A stretch of 64,000 bases of DNA. Origin: Tubiluchus corallicola. Lineage: Eukaryota > Priapulida > Priapulimorpha > Priapulimorphida > Tubiluchidae. The stretch is taken from positions 62,001-126,000 of the forward strand of contig JAQGDQ010000340.1 in the NCBI GenBank assembly GCA_030141605.1, read 5' to 3'. The notes beneath the pieces are model-generated. The model made no database searches, was not told where the DNA came from, and saw nothing but the letters and a program-made list of their open reading frames with translations. Positions within the stretch are counted from its first letter, which is position 1. The number at the start of each line of letters is the position of its first letter. This document shows, in pieces, positions 63,800 through 64,000 of this stretch. The position numbers and the translations under genes were made by a program.

Positions 63800-64000
63800 G
63801 CTACCAATCAAAACTGGTAAACCTAAAAACAATAAATGTATCATGTACACGTGGCCACATTGCGGCATTGTGATTGTACTGATTTGTACGATAACAAAAG
63901 TTAAGAGTGGTACTGACCTGAGTAGTGGTTAGATGGTTGAACTGCAAAATGTGGTGTTTTGCCATTACAGTTAGAGCAGCACGACACTCGCTCATTTTTT
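63800..64000. other. Right edge, no gene seen
   Basis: Nothing recognised beyond the end of the 40-bp array. Confidence 0.5.

Overview
The window is nuclear DNA from an animal, most likely a marine invertebrate. I cannot place it more precisely. The evidence is many spliceosomal introns of roughly 0.3 to 4 kb with GT..AG borders, an ortholog of the animal trafficking gene VPS33B, several LINE fragments, a decayed Ty3/gypsy element, tRNA-derived SINEs, a piggyBac-like MITE, AT-rich sequence by eye, and abundant micro- and minisatellites. There is one assembly gap of 163 N.

Layout. (1) 1-20,070, minus strand: thirteen phase-consistent exons of VPS33B; its last third lies beyond the left edge. 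Its introns hold dispersed repeats, a long 31-bp minisatellite, an 80-bp tandem array and a TTAA-flanked MITE. (2) 20,200-27,100: LINE remnants, dispersed repeats, and a tandem array whose unit is a captured piece of a Mab-21-domain gene. (3) 27,394-37,262, minus strand: an ankyrin-repeat gene ending in a Mab-21/cGAS-like nucleotidyltransferase with an apparently intact catalytic triad. It has small phase-0 coiled-coil-like 5' exons, a second ankyrin exon, and local duplications of exons and introns. The second ankyrin exon runs directly into a Ty3 integrase C-terminal remnant. (4) 39,900-44,690: a degraded Ty3/gypsy element, whose 3' end abuts a 255-bp tandem duplication carrying decayed copies of the first exon of the ankyrin/Mab-21 gene. 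(5) 45,000-56,000: 5' exons of a secreted or membrane protein with a degenerate galactose-binding-like (F5/8C or fucolectin-like) domain, minus strand, including a 105-bp tandem partial exon duplication. (6) 56,000-64,000: mostly simple repeats, minisatellites, dispersed repeats and a base-composition island bracketed by direct repeats.

Biology. VPS33B serves endosome/lysosome and granule trafficking. The ankyrin-Mab-21 gene is the most interesting locus. It keeps the GS-x11-EFD and later Asp motifs of cGAS-like receptors, which are innate immune sensors that make nucleotide second messengers. Around it are signs of rapid local turnover: near-identical 99-bp ankyrin units, duplicated introns, a transposon-fused paralogous exon, first-exon copies 7 kb away, and a Mab-21 fragment amplified as a minisatellite 5 kb away. 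All gene models come from reading splice sites and phase by eye; no transcript or database evidence was available.
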